NCBI GenBank assembly: GCA_025464445.1
Contig: JAODLY010000028.1
Coordinates: 27,439 to 91,438, forward strand
DNA length: 64,000 nt
Direction of reading: 5' to 3'
From: Rhodoglobus sp.
GTDB lineage: Bacteria; Actinomycetota; Actinomycetes; Actinomycetales; Microbacteriaceae
Part shown: piece after piece, positions 34,280-42,570 of the stretch
Layout: each line of letters opens with the position of its first letter
Position numbering within the stretch: the first letter of the stretch is position 1
Translations under genes and position numbers: made by a program
The notes under the pieces: model-generated
The model's input: the letters and a program-made list of their open reading frames with translations, nothing else
Databases searched by the model: none
What the model was told of the DNA's origin: nothing

Positions 34280-35737
34280 CTACTCTCCCGTAGGCACCTG
34301 AACCACCAGGGACCGACGAGAACGCCGCCGCGGCACCACCGCGACCACCAGCCCCGCGAACGCCACCGCGGTACTCAGGATGAGTCCGGGACGGAACTGG
34401 TCCAGCAACACGCCAGCGGAGGCCTCGGCAGAAGCGGGCCCGCCCGCGATCAGGGCCGTGGTCACGGCCAGCACCAACGCAGCACCGACCTGCGAACTGC
34501 TCTGCACGAGCCCGGCAGCGAGCCCCTGCTCACCGTCCGCGATCCCGCTGGTGGCCTGCACCTGGATGGAGGGGAACCCGAGACCGAATCCGACGCCGAG
34601 CAGCAACACGGACGGAAGGATGTCCAGCAGGTAGTTCGGCGAAGGATCCACGCGGAGGAACAGCAGGTAGCCGGCCGACAGCGACGCGAGCGCAACGATG
34701 ATGAGCAGGCGCGGGCCGAACCTGTCGATGAACCGGTCGGCGAACGGAGCGGTCGCGACCACGACCAGTCCGGTGGGCAGAAGCGAGAGCGCCATGTTCA
34801 GCGGGGACCAACCCAGCACCGACTGGAGGTAGATCGTCAGGATGAACTGGAAGCTCACGTACGAGCCGAACAGGGCGATCGCACTGAGGTTGGCGCGGGC
34901 CACCAGGCCCTGCCGCAGGATGCCGAACCGGATCAGCGGGTGCCGCACCCGGAGCTCGATAAGCGCGAAAGCCGCGAGCACGAGAGCGGATGCGACAAGT
35001 CCGCCGATCGTCTGCAGCGACCCCCAGCCGACGCCGGGGGCGGAGACGACCGTGTACACGAGCGTGAGCATGCCGACGGCGAGCGTGAGCGCCCCCCAGA
35101 AGTCGTGCCCGCTACCGGTGACGCGCTTGTCGCGTGGTACGAAGAACAGCCCGAGTACCAGCGCGGCGACGGCGAAGGGCACGGAGAAGAGGAACGTCCA
35201 GCGCCAGCTCAGGCTGGTCATCAACCCGCCCACGATGAGCCCGAGCGAGAATCCACTCGCCGCAAAGGTCGTGAAGATCGAGATGGCCTTGTTGCGGGGG
35301 GCGCCTTCGGCGAAATTCGTCGTGATCAGCGAGAAGGCTGCCGGAGCAGTGAACGCAGCGGCCACGCCCTTCACGAAGCGAGTAGCAATGAGGATGGCGG
35401 GGTCATCCACGAGGCCACCGAGCAAGGAGGCCGCCGCGAAGACGCCGAGTGCGATCAGGAGGATGCGGCGGCGACCCAACAGGTCGGCAAGTCGTCCGCC
35501 GAGAAGCAGCAGGCTGCCGTACCCGAGCACGTAGGCAGAGACGAGCCACTGCAGGCTGCTCGTTTCGAGCGAGAGTTCGGTTCCGATCGACGGCAACGCG
35601 ACGCCGACCATCGAGACGTCGAGGCCATCGAGGGCAACCACGATGCACACGACGAGTAGGAGGAGCCAGCTGCCACGCGACCACCTGTCGCTGGTCGCTG
35701 GGGATATGTGTTCGCTGAGAGTCTGAGTGGTGGACAT
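34280..35737 (-). CDS. MFS drug-efflux-type transporter (DHA2, 14-TM)
   Basis: A 485-residue major facilitator protein with about 14 hydrophobic segments. DHA2 motifs are LDGLDVSMVGVALPSIG in TM1, the motif A loop GGRLADLLGRRRILLIAL, and the TM5 GFSLGLIVGGLMTSLSWRWTFLF. Proton-driven efflux of a toxic or signalling compound is the expected role. It is divergent from a MarR regulator that presumably controls it. The ATG at 35737 is preferred; the track start is five codons upstream. Confidence 0.88.
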   Translation of the reverse strand: MSTTQTLSEHISPATSDRWSRGSWLLLLVVCIVVALDGLDVSMVGVALPSIGTELSLETSSLQWLVSAYVLGYGSLLLLGGRLADLLGRRRILLIALGVFAAASLLGGLVDDPAILIATRFVKGVAAAFTAPAAFSLITTNFAEGAPRNKAISIFTTFAASGFSLGLIVGGLMTSLSWRWTFLFSVPFAVAALVLGLFFVPRDKRVTGSGHDFWGALTLAVGMLTLVYTVVSAPGVGWGSLQTIGGLVASALVLAAFALIELRVRHPLIRFGILRQGLVARANLSAIALFGSYVSFQFILTIYLQSVLGWSPLNMALSLLPTGLVVVATAPFADRFIDRFGPRLLIIVALASLSAGYLLFLRVDPSPNYLLDILPSVLLLGVGFGLGFPSIQVQATSGIADGEQGLAAGLVQSSSQVGAALVLAVTTALIAGGPASAEASAGVLLDQFRPGLILSTAVAFAGLVVAVVPRRRSRRSLVVQVPTGE

Positions 35738-35803
35738 CGCTTCAACATACATGCACCGTCATATATTTACAATTCATCGAATGCAACAGAATGTAATGCG
35801 CGC

Positions 35804-35844
35804 GCATACCATGCGTATGCATATTTGTGAGCTATAATCTCTGC
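35804..35844 (+). promoter_or_regulatory. Leaderless marR promoter with GCATAC palindrome
   Basis: TATAAT (35833-35838) lies 6 nt before the ATG of marR, so transcription should start at the start codon (leaderless). GCATAC-CATGC-GTATGC (35804-35820) is a perfect-armed palindrome over the -35 position, a good MarR operator candidate; several further ATGCAT/ATGTAT half sites fill the divergent gap towards the MFS gene. Confidence 0.65.
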
Positions 35845-36222
35845 ATGACAAAGACCACGCGCGACGACGTCGTCGAAGAGTGGCGCGACCAGCAGCGGGC
35901 CTACCACGCGACCGCTTCGGTGTTGGATCGAGCGCTCGAGCAGGAATTCGACCTGGGCCTGAGCGAATTCGAGATCCTCGACCTGGTCTGGGAATCCAAC
36001 ACCGACGAGTGCACGATGCGTGACCTCGTCGACCTCACCCCGATGACGCAAAGCGCGCTGTCACGGGTCGTCGACCGCCTCACTCGAGCCGGGCTGATCG
36101 GCCGGAATGAGTGCAGTTACGATCGACGCTCGATGTTCGTGTCACTCACCCCCGAGGGCGTCTCCGTTCACGCACGGGCGAAGAAGGTCTACCGCAAGCT
36201 GTTGGCCGACGAACTGGGCTGA
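35845..36222 (+). CDS. MarR family regulator
   Basis: A 125-residue winged-helix protein: LGLSEFEILDLVWESNTDECTMRDLVDLTPMTQSALSRVVDRLTRAGLI, then the DRR wing motif in CSYDRRSMFVSLTPEG. It is slightly short at its C-terminus but has both dimerisation helices. It lies divergent from the MFS efflux gene, the classical repressor-pump arrangement. TATAAT just upstream implies a leaderless mRNA starting at 35845, not at the GTG six codons earlier. Confidence 0.88.
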   Translation: MTKTTRDDVVEEWRDQQRAYHATASVLDRALEQEFDLGLSEFEILDLVWESNTDECTMRDLVDLTPMTQSALSRVVDRLTRAGLIGRNECSYDRRSMFVSLTPEGVSVHARAKKVYRKLLADELG

Positions 36223-36287
36223 CGGATACCGCTGACTACGGCTCTCAGGCCTTGATAGTGGCGCGGATTCGCGCCTAACCTCGAAGC

Positions 36288-36560
36288 ATGTGCCGCAACA
36301 TCCACGTCCTTCACAATTTCGAGCCGGCCGCGAACGGCGAAGAGGTTCACGCCGCCGCCCTGCAATACGTGCGCAAGGTCAGCGGGTCGACAAAACCCTC
36401 CAAGGCGAACACAGAGGCCTTCGAGCGCGCCGTCCACGAGATCGCGCACATCACCCAGCACCTGCTCGAGGATCTCGTCGCGACGTCTCCGCCCAAAGAC
36501 CGCGAGGTCGAGGCGGCGAAGGCTCGCGAACGTTCCGCGAAGCGGTTCGCGACCGCCTAG
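36288..36560 (+). CDS. DUF2277 family protein
   Basis: A 90-residue protein recognised by MCRNIHVLHNFEPAA and AAALQYVRKVSGSTKPS, the hallmark of DUF2277. The central VHEIAHITQHLLEDLVATSPP recalls HExxH-like spacing, but the family has no established enzyme function. It is immediately followed, tail to tail, by the OsmC gene (stop codons adjacent). Confidence 0.88.
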   Translation: MCRNIHVLHNFEPAANGEEVHAAALQYVRKVSGSTKPSKANTEAFERAVHEIAHITQHLLEDLVATSPPKDREVEAAKARERSAKRFATA

Positions 36561-37112
36561 CTACGCCTTGGTGACGGTCGCGCTCACCGGCGTCGCGTTG
36601 GCGAAGAGGTCGAGCACGGGGCAATGCGCGTCGACCACGGCGCGCAGTTCCTGGTAGCGATCTTCGGTTTCCGGGCCTGTAATCGTGATGGCGAGGCGAA
36701 TGGCGGTGAAGCCTGCGCGCACCGACTCGTCGATGCCGAAAAGCCTGGCCGCGTCGAGGTCGCCTTCTGCGTCGATGGTGATGTCGTCCACCTGGATTCC
36801 GAGCGCCTGTGCATACAGTCGGTAGACGACCACCTGGCAGGAGACGAGGGCTCCAAGAGCGAACTCGACCGGACTGGCGGCGACATCGTCCCCGGCGAGG
36901 GCCGCAGGCTCATCGACGAGGAATGCGTGCTTGCCCGCGCTTATCGCGGTCGCGACGGCTCCCTCGCCTACGCCCCTGACGCGATAGGTGAGGTGGGCGG
37001 CGGTGCGGTCAGCGGCTATGCGGCCGCCCCACGCCGTGCCTGCCGCAGTGAGGCGATCTGACCGCTCGGAGGCGGTGACGGGCGGGACGGTGTTCGTGTC
37101 GAGAAGTGTCAT
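36561..37112 (-). CDS. OsmC family peroxiredoxin-like protein
   Basis: A 183-residue OsmC/Ohr-type protein. The two redox cysteines are visible in ALGALVSCQVVVYRLYA and VVDAHCPVLDLFAN, and PVEFALGAL is the usual helix cap. OsmC proteins reduce organic hydroperoxides through these thiols. The ATG at 37112 (MTLLDTN) is preferred to the longer track start, which adds a basic leader without support. Confidence 0.85.
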   Translation of the reverse strand: MTLLDTNTVPPVTASERSDRLTAAGTAWGGRIAADRTAAHLTYRVRGVGEGAVATAISAGKHAFLVDEPAALAGDDVAASPVEFALGALVSCQVVVYRLYAQALGIQVDDITIDAEGDLDAARLFGIDESVRAGFTAIRLAITITGPETEDRYQELRAVVDAHCPVLDLFANATPVSATVTKA

Positions 37113-37485
37113 GCGGCGACTGTAGGGCGCCTGCCGCGACCCCCGCTGAGTGTGACGTAACCCCACGACTCCTGGCGTAACACCTATCGCCGGTTAAGGT
37201 CGCTGGGCGGCGAAGGGGCACCTGCGCCGCGCCCGAAGCGGGCCACGCGCGGAGATGGCGGCCAGGGTCAAACGCTCTTGGCCGTCAGCACATTCGTGAG
37301 GGGTCCGAACAAATGTGCTGACGGACAGGAGTGCACGAAAGGGGCGGGCGGGACGCGAGCCAAAGGCCGGACGATGGCGCGAGCGGGCGGCGGCCCGCGG
37401 TCGGGCAGGCGGGCCGGGCGGGCGCGCGCGCGGGAACATTAGCAGACGGCTTCTATTGGACGGATATTAGCGTTATCCTTATCTC
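37113..37485. other. Gene-free stretch with palindrome
   Basis: This 373-bp gap between divergent osmC and satD genes has no convincing ORF. It contains the second 61-bp palindrome (37273-37333), a very GC-rich segment around 37340-37440, and AT-rich promoter DNA (TTAGCGTTATCCTTATCTC) immediately before satD. Confidence 0.7.
37273..37333. repeat. 61-bp dispersed palindrome, copy 2
   Basis: Same length (61 bp), loop length (11 nt) and core (TCAGCACATTCGT / ACAAATGTGCTGA) as the copy at 17717-17777. The segment outside the core differs on both arms in step (CCG/CGG here, GAA/TTC there), so pairing is kept. Confidence 0.88.
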
Positions 37486-38160
37486 ATGACGAAACAACCC
37501 ATCGGCGTCGCAGTGATCGCGGATCTCGTCGGGTCCCGCGCCCAGCCCGACCGCGCGCTAGCGCAACGGCTCATGGTGGAGGCGTTCGACGAGGTCAACC
37601 GGGAGGTGCCCGCTGTGCAGCCCCTCGCCCCCACCGTCGGCGACGAGAGCCAGGGGCTGTACGCGAGCGTCGAGGCGGCCATCCTCGGGACGCTGCTGCT
37701 GCGCCTCGTGTTGCCCGCCCCGCTCGACCTGCGGTTCGGCATCGGCGTCGGGCAGTACCGCACGGTGAGCGGGGAGGTCTCCGACGTGATCCAGGACGGG
37801 AGCGCCTGGTGGGCGGCGCGAGCCGCGATCGTCGAGACGAAGAAAAGGGAGCGCCGCGCCATCCCGTCGTTGCGCACCTGGTATCGGCTCGACCCGGAGC
37901 ATGATGGATGGGACATGACACCACCACAGGAAGCCGCGACCAATGCCTACCTGCTCGCTCGCGACCAGCTCGTGACCGGCATGGACGACCGGTACCGCAA
38001 GCGCCTGCTCGGGCTCATGCGCGGCGAGACGCAGGAGAGCCTGGCCAGGGCCGAAGGTGTGACCCAGTCCGCGATCTCCCAAAGCATGCACCGGTCTGGC
38101 GCATTCGCCGTGCTCGCCGGCAGCGAGCTGTTCGGCCTGCGCCCGGGGGCCGGCGCGTGA
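37486..38160 (+). CDS. SatD family protein
   Basis: A 224-residue protein of the SatD family: VAVIADLVGSRAQPDRALAQR at the N-terminus, QPLAPTVGDESQGLYAS, and a C-terminal helix-turn-helix-like part (ETQESLARAEGVTQSAISQSMHRSGAFAVL). The Asp and Gly-Asp-Glu placements recall nucleotide cyclase-like folds, joined to a DNA-binding end; the exact role is unknown. TATCCT lies 6 nt before the ATG, giving a probable leaderless mRNA. Overlaps the next gene by GTGA. Confidence 0.85.
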   Translation: MTKQPIGVAVIADLVGSRAQPDRALAQRLMVEAFDEVNREVPAVQPLAPTVGDESQGLYASVEAAILGTLLLRLVLPAPLDLRFGIGVGQYRTVSGEVSDVIQDGSAWWAARAAIVETKKRERRAIPSLRTWYRLDPEHDGWDMTPPQEAATNAYLLARDQLVTGMDDRYRKRLLGLMRGETQESLARAEGVTQSAISQSMHRSGAFAVLAGSELFGLRPGAGA

Positions 38161-38906
38161 TCGTGCTCGCCGTGCTCCTGGCCGGCATCGGCGCAGCGGA
38201 TGCCGCAGGCGCCGCAGTCACCACAACGGGGCGGGCCCGCACACTCGTGTCGCTCGTATCCGGGGCGCTCGTGGTGGCCCTCGGCACCTGGGGCGCCGGG
38301 CTCGCGGCGGGGTGGGGACTCGTCACCTTCGCGCTGCTCGTGCTGTGGGTCACCTCGACAACCGACGGCTCGGCGACTGTGCCCGCTGCTGTCGCCTCGG
38401 CATCCGTGCGGGCATACCCGTGGCCGATCGTCGGCCTCGCGGTCGCCGTCGGAGCGGCATTCGTGCTCTCGCCACGCCTGCCGCTCGCGAACGGCTGGCT
38501 CACCGACTGGTACTCGTCGCTGGCGATCAGCGGGCTCGCGGGTGTGCGGTTCGAAACGTTCGCCGTGGCGGTCGCCGCCGTCGTGTTCCTCGTCGAATCG
38601 GCAAACCTCATCGTGCGGATGGTGCTCGTCAGTTCGCTCGCGCCCGGGGCAAAGCCGGAGGCGCAGCTCAAAGGCGGGCGCATTCTCGGGCCGATCGAGC
38701 GGGTGTTCATCTTCGCGATGGCACTCACCGGGCAGTTCCTGGCGATCAGCGCGATAGTCGCGGCCAAGAGCATCCTGCGGTTCCCGGAAGTGTCGAACGA
38801 CGAGAAGAACCACGGGAGGGGCTCGGCCGCCGAATATGTGCTCGTCGGCAGCTTCGTGAGTTGGGGTATCGCCGTGCTGCTCGTCGCGCTAGTAGCGAAT
38901 AGCTGA
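38157..38906 (+). CDS. SatD-associated membrane protein
   Basis: A 249-residue integral membrane protein with about seven hydrophobic segments. The C-terminal LKGGRILGPIERVFIFAMAL and IVAAKSILRFPEV, then EYVLVGSFVSWGIAVLLVAL, is a pattern I associate with membrane partners encoded after satD. It uses GTG at 38157 overlapping the satD stop, so the two are translationally coupled. Function unknown. Confidence 0.75.
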   Translation: MIVLAVLLAGIGAADAAGAAVTTTGRARTLVSLVSGALVVALGTWGAGLAAGWGLVTFALLVLWVTSTTDGSATVPAAVASASVRAYPWPIVGLAVAVGAAFVLSPRLPLANGWLTDWYSSLAISGLAGVRFETFAVAVAAVVFLVESANLIVRMVLVSSLAPGAKPEAQLKGGRILGPIERVFIFAMALTGQFLAISAIVAAKSILRFPEVSNDEKNHGRGSAAEYVLVGSFVSWGIAVLLVALVANS

Positions 38907-38925
38907 TATTCGGCCGATATAAGTC

Positions 38926-38961
38926 CGAATGGCCCCTCGTACCCGAACGAGAGGCCATTCG
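38926..38961. terminator. Bidirectional-type hairpin after the satD operon
   Basis: CGAATGGCC(C)CTCGT and ACGAG(A)GGCCATTCG form a 14-bp stem with a small internal mismatch and a short loop, 20 nt after the satD-partner stop and upstream of the convergent gene end at 39022. It can serve both transcripts. Confidence 0.75.
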
Positions 38962-39021
38962 ATGTCGCTCCATCGCGAATGCGGTGTGCGAGCGCCCGTT
39001 ACCCGCGGGCAAACCTGGAAG

Positions 39022-39801
39022 TCATTTGTCGTTCTTTCCGGAGTTGCCGTTGCCGGAGTTGCCTGAACCCGAGTTGCCGTTGCCCGAGTTGCCTGAACCC
39101 GAGTTGCCGTTACCGGAATTGGAATCGCCGGACCCTGATCCGCTCGAGCTGCCGGAATCGCCCGAGCCGCTGCCGGAATCGCCCGAGCCGGAGTTACCGT
39201 TGCCGGAACCGCCCTTGGAGCTATCCTCGGGCACTGGGGTGCTCTCGTCCGCAATGGCGGTGCTGTCGTCGCCCGCGTCATGCGTGGCCACCAGGTCACG
39301 GGCGCGATCCTGGACGCCGCCGCCCACCGTCGTGTCGTCCTGGGGCGTGGTGCTGCCATCCGTGCTGCCGGTGAGGGGCGCATTGTCGTCGACGTGGATG
39401 CCGTCGTGCGGCGCAACGCTCGACACGACGGTGTCGAACGCGTGCTGGGCGACCGGGGGCAGTACGCCCGCGACGCCGGCACCCGTGACGGCCGCAGCAC
39501 CGATGGCCACGCCGAACACCACGTTTATCCCCACGCCCAGGCCGAACACTCCGCCCAGGATGCGCTTTTGGCGAGGTGAGCGCGCCGTCCGGACACCCGA
39601 AGTCCGGATCGGCGCGCTCCTCGTGCCATCCAGGTAAGCAACCAGCGCGGCCGATGGCTGCGGCGAGGTCGACACCCGAACGGCGACATGGCGATATTCC
39701 GCGAGCGAATTCGCGAGCGGAACCAACTCCGGATGCCCGTGTGGCGCCCGACCGCCCACGACCGCCTCGGCGTCGTGTTCGGAGATCCGGTAGTTGTCCA
39801 T
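39022..39801 (-). CDS. Probable anti-sigma-like membrane protein with Asn/Gly/Ser repeat tail
   Basis: A 259-residue protein encoded just after the ECF sigma gene (21 bp gap). Residues 1-80 are soluble, one membrane segment spans about 82-112 (ILGGVFGLGVGINVVFGVAI), and the rest is extracytoplasmic, ending in a low-complexity tail of NSGNGNSGSG repeats that closes with GKNDK. Position and topology fit an anti-sigma factor, but the zinc HxxxCxxC motif of ZAS proteins is absent, so the role is inferred from context only. Confidence 0.6.
   Translation of the reverse strand: MDNYRISEHDAEAVVGGRAPHGHPELVPLANSLAEYRHVAVRVSTSPQPSAALVAYLDGTRSAPIRTSGVRTARSPRQKRILGGVFGLGVGINVVFGVAIGAAAVTGAGVAGVLPPVAQHAFDTVVSSVAPHDGIHVDDNAPLTGSTDGSTTPQDDTTVGGGVQDRARDLVATHDAGDDSTAIADESTPVPEDSSKGGSGNGNSGSGDSGSGSGDSGSSSGSGSGDSNSGNGNSGSGNSGNGNSGSGNSGNGNSGKNDK
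39041..39116 (-). repeat. 15/30-nt tandem repeats coding the Asn/Gly/Ser tail
   Basis: Alternating 15-nt units (GAGTTGCCGTTGCCG- and GAGTTGCCTGAACCC-like on the + strand) are repeated about five times at the 3' end of the anti-sigma-like gene; degenerate units continue further into the gene. Unit length keeps the frame. Confidence 0.8.
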
Positions 39802-39822
39802 GTCACTAGCGCTATCGCTGGA

Positions 39823-40455
39823 TCAGTCGGAAAGGGTACGGCCTGGCGAAACTTTCTTTCGAAGCGACTGGAGTGCCCTGTGTTGCAGGGCTTTCACCGC
39901 ACCGGCGCGCTTGCCCACAACCTCGGCAATCTGCTCGATCGTGAGATCACCCAGGATCCTCAGCACCATGACGTTGCGCTGGTCTTCGGGCAGGTCGTCG
40001 AGCAGCTGGACTGCGGATGCCTCGCCGAGGCGTTCGAGCGCGGCATCCTCAGCGCTGGGGCTCTCGCGCACATCCTCCTCCGCCGACCACGGCCGTGCCT
40101 CGCCGCGCCGGGTGCGCCGGCGCAGTTCGTCGACCAGCCGACGGTAGGCGATCGAGAAGACGAAAGAGCGCAGTTCGGGCTCGCCACCGACGAAATCGGG
40201 GAGTTGCTCGAAGAGGGCGAGGAAAACGTCGCTCGTGAGATCGTCGGCTTCGCGGGATCCGCGCGCGCGGGCGAACGCCGCCACGGCGGGCGCGTACTCC
40301 TGCCAGATCGTGCGGAAAGCCCATCCGGAGCCGGCCTGGGCGGCGGCGAGCACCGCGTCGAAGGCCTCGGACCCCATGCCCGCGGTTGTCGCGCGATGCC
40401 GCATCCCGGTTTCGGGCGCAGTGGGCAGGGCCAATGCCTCAGCGGCGTCGCCCAT
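39823..40455 (-). CDS. ECF-type RNA polymerase sigma factor
   Basis: A 210-residue sigma-70 family protein with region 2 (AFARARGSREADDLTSDVFLALFEQLPDF, SFVFSIAYRRLVDELRRR) and region 4 (LPEDQRNVMVLRILGDLTIEQIAEVVGKRAGAVKALQHRAL). It should direct a small regulon, probably under control of the membrane protein encoded downstream. The N-terminus is uncertain: the ATG at 40455 is taken, with GGGGGAG very close by; ATGs further in (MRHRATT, MGSEAF) are alternatives. Confidence 0.85.
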   Translation of the reverse strand: MGDAAEALALPTAPETGMRHRATTAGMGSEAFDAVLAAAQAGSGWAFRTIWQEYAPAVAAFARARGSREADDLTSDVFLALFEQLPDFVGGEPELRSFVFSIAYRRLVDELRRRTRRGEARPWSAEEDVRESPSAEDAALERLGEASAVQLLDDLPEDQRNVMVLRILGDLTIEQIAEVVGKRAGAVKALQHRALQSLRKKVSPGRTLSD

Positions 40456-40589
40456 CGCTCCCCCAGAGCTGTGTAAGCAAAAGGGCGCGTCGGGCACCCC
40501 TGACCTGTGACCCTATATCCGTTGCGAGAGGCGTTCTAAGCCCCCGAATGGGTGCCGGGGTAGCCTTGAGGTGACAGGAAGAGGTGCGC

Positions 40590-41444
40590 ATGGCCGAGCC
40601 GACAGACACCCGCGTTGCCGTCTATATCGACTTCGACAACATCGTGATTTCGCGCTTCAGCCAGGTGAATGGCCGGTTCAGCCGCCAGCAGAAGATGAAA
40701 GACCTCGACCCGAACGATCCCGAAACGTCGAAGATGCTCGAGGATGCCAGGGTCGACCTGGGCGCCGTGCTCGACTTCGCCTCATCGTTCGGCACCGTCG
40801 CGGTTAGTCGTGCATACGCCGACTGGTCGGTGCCCGTGAACTCGGCATACAGCAAGCAGCTCATCGATCGGGCCGTTGACCTGATCCAGCTCTTCCCTAC
40901 TGTCGGTTCGGGCAAGAATGGCGCGGACATCCGGCTCGCATTGGATGTCGCGGACGACCTGTTCCGCTTCCCGCACCTGACCCACGTGGTGATCGTCGCC
41001 GGCGACTCCGACTACATCGCCCTCGCCCAGCGCTGCAAACAGCTCGGGCGCTACGTCGTCGGCATCGGAGTGACCGGCTCGGTGAGCCCGGCCTTTGCAC
41101 TGGCCTGCAACGAGTTCAAGGACTACGACGCGCTGCCGGGCGTGACAGCCCCGCGCGTTGTGGCGCGTGTGCAGAAGCAGTCGAAAGCGCCCAGACCGAA
41201 GACCGGGGTGGATGCCGCGACCGACCTTCTCGTGAAAGCCCTGCAGCTCGCCCAGTCGAAAGACGACGACGAGTGGCAGCCCACCTCCGGCATCAAGAGC
41301 CAGATGCTGCGGCTCGACCCCACATTCCAGGAGCGGGCGCTCGGGTTCAAGTCGTTCACCGACTTCGCCCAGTCGCTGCCGGATGTCGTCGAGCTCGACG
41401 ACGGCACGACGCTGCGCAAAATCCGGTTGCGTTCGAAGGGCTGA
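40590..41444 (+). CDS. NYN-domain RNase-like protein with LOTUS (OST-HTH) domain
   Basis: A 284-residue protein. Residues 5-170 are a NYN/LabA-type PIN-like nuclease fold with acidic site residues in VAVYIDFDNIV, KNGADIRLALDV and VVIVAGDSDYIALAQ. Residues about 215-280 match the OST-HTH/LOTUS fold (EWQPTSGIKSQMLRLDPTF, LGFKSFTDFAQSLPDVV), which binds RNA such as G-quadruplexes. The expected role is RNA processing or decay. The ATG at 40590 has GGAAGAGG upstream. Confidence 0.85.
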   Translation: MAEPTDTRVAVYIDFDNIVISRFSQVNGRFSRQQKMKDLDPNDPETSKMLEDARVDLGAVLDFASSFGTVAVSRAYADWSVPVNSAYSKQLIDRAVDLIQLFPTVGSGKNGADIRLALDVADDLFRFPHLTHVVIVAGDSDYIALAQRCKQLGRYVVGIGVTGSVSPAFALACNEFKDYDALPGVTAPRVVARVQKQSKAPRPKTGVDAATDLLVKALQLAQSKDDDEWQPTSGIKSQMLRLDPTFQERALGFKSFTDFAQSLPDVVELDDGTTLRKIRLRSKG

Positions 41445-41479
41445 GCGGCCACGGTGCCACCTCTGCTCGGGGCTGTGAC

Positions 41480-42274
41480 CTACAGCCGCTCTTCCCCAAC
41501 GCTGTTGCCGCCGTCGACGACGATCACCTGGCCCGTGACATACGACGCGCCGGGTGTCGCCAGCCACGCGATGGCCGACGCGACTTCCGCGGCAGTCCCG
41601 CTGCGGTGGGCGGGAACACGCTCACCCTCGAGCGCCTCCGACGGGAGTTGGGATGCTGTGGCGATCCACCCGGGCGCGACGGCATTCGCGGTGATCGCGG
41701 CATCCGCTTCATCGACGGCGAGCGCTCGGGTGAAGCCGACAATGCCGGCTTTCGCGGCAGCGTAGGACACGTCGCCGCGCGCGGCCATCACCGGCCCGGT
41801 CACGCTCGACACCGAGACGACGCGCCCCCATCCCGCAGCGCGCATGAATGGCAGCACGAGCCGCGTCACGAGAAACACGCTCGACAGGTTCATGGCGATG
41901 CTGCGGTCCCAGTCATCCGGGCTCATGAGGGCGTCGCCTGACGGCATTCCCGGGTCACCTGTCGCGATCATGCCTGCGTTGTTCACGAGCACCGTCGGCT
42001 CGAGGGATGCCTCAGCCAGCGTCACCCCGAACTGCCCCACAACCCCTGCGGACTCGAGGCGGGCCACGATCCCCACCGCGTCGAGGCCGAGCGCACGCAG
42101 CTCATCCGCCCGGTCGTGGATCCTGTCGGTCGTGCCGGTGACGACGAGTCGGGCACCGAGTTCGCCAAGCGCCCTGGCGCTCGCGAATCCGATACCGGTG
42201 GGGCTGCCGGCGCCCGTGATGAGGGCTGTGCGCCCGCTGAGGTCCCAGGCCGGCGGCAGTGTCATGCGGCTCAT
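41480..42274 (-). CDS. Short-chain dehydrogenase/reductase
   Basis: A 264-residue classical SDR: cofactor motif TALITGAGSPTGIGFA, NNAGMIATGD, catalytic Ser in VVSVSSVTGPVMAARG, and the YAAAK active-site Tyr and Lys, then the PGWIAT loop and VIVVDGGNS at the end. Substrate unknown. An ATG at 42265 is an alternative start. It diverges from the Phd/PIN toxin-antitoxin operon and shares its short promoter gap. Confidence 0.88.
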   Translation of the reverse strand: MSRMTLPPAWDLSGRTALITGAGSPTGIGFASARALGELGARLVVTGTTDRIHDRADELRALGLDAVGIVARLESAGVVGQFGVTLAEASLEPTVLVNNAGMIATGDPGMPSGDALMSPDDWDRSIAMNLSSVFLVTRLVLPFMRAAGWGRVVSVSSVTGPVMAARGDVSYAAAKAGIVGFTRALAVDEADAAITANAVAPGWIATASQLPSEALEGERVPAHRSGTAAEVASAIAWLATPGASYVTGQVIVVDGGNSVGEERL

Positions 42275-42291
42275 GCTACGGGGGATTGGTA

Positions 42292-42309
42292 GACTAACTT
42301 CACTTAGTC
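42292..42309. promoter_or_regulatory. Operator-like palindrome before the Phd/PIN operon
   Basis: GACTAA-CTTCAC-TTAGTC is an 18-bp palindrome with perfect 6-bp arms, 15 bp before the antitoxin ATG. Antitoxins of this kind autoregulate by binding such sites. Confidence 0.65.
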
Positions 42310-42324
42310 CACTCGGAGGCCCGC

Positions 42325-42570
42325 ATGCGATCCGTCAACATCCACGATGCAAAGACCCAGTTCTCCCGCCTTGTCGACGAGGTCGCGGGTGGAGAGTCGA
42401 TCGTGATCGCGAAGGCCGGCAAGCCTGTCGCCCGGCTGGTGCCGCTGGACGCCGTGCCCGACAGCGAAAAAAGCCTCATCGGATTCCTGGCAGGCAGGGT
42501 GCAGGTTCCCGACGACTTCGACCGGATGGGCGAGGGCGAGATCGCCGCACTGTTCCAGGGCGGCGAATGA
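42325..42570 (+). CDS. Phd/YefM family antitoxin
   Basis: An 81-residue prevent-host-death antitoxin: MRSVNIHDAKTQFSRLVDEVAGGESIVIAKAGKPVARLVPL is the canonical DNA-binding half, and the acidic tail (VPDDFDRMGEGEIAALF) should wrap the toxin. GGAGG precedes the ATG. Overlaps the PIN toxin gene by ATGA and follows a palindromic operator. Confidence 0.93.
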   Translation: MRSVNIHDAKTQFSRLVDEVAGGESIVIAKAGKPVARLVPLDAVPDSEKSLIGFLAGRVQVPDDFDRMGEGEIAALFQGGE

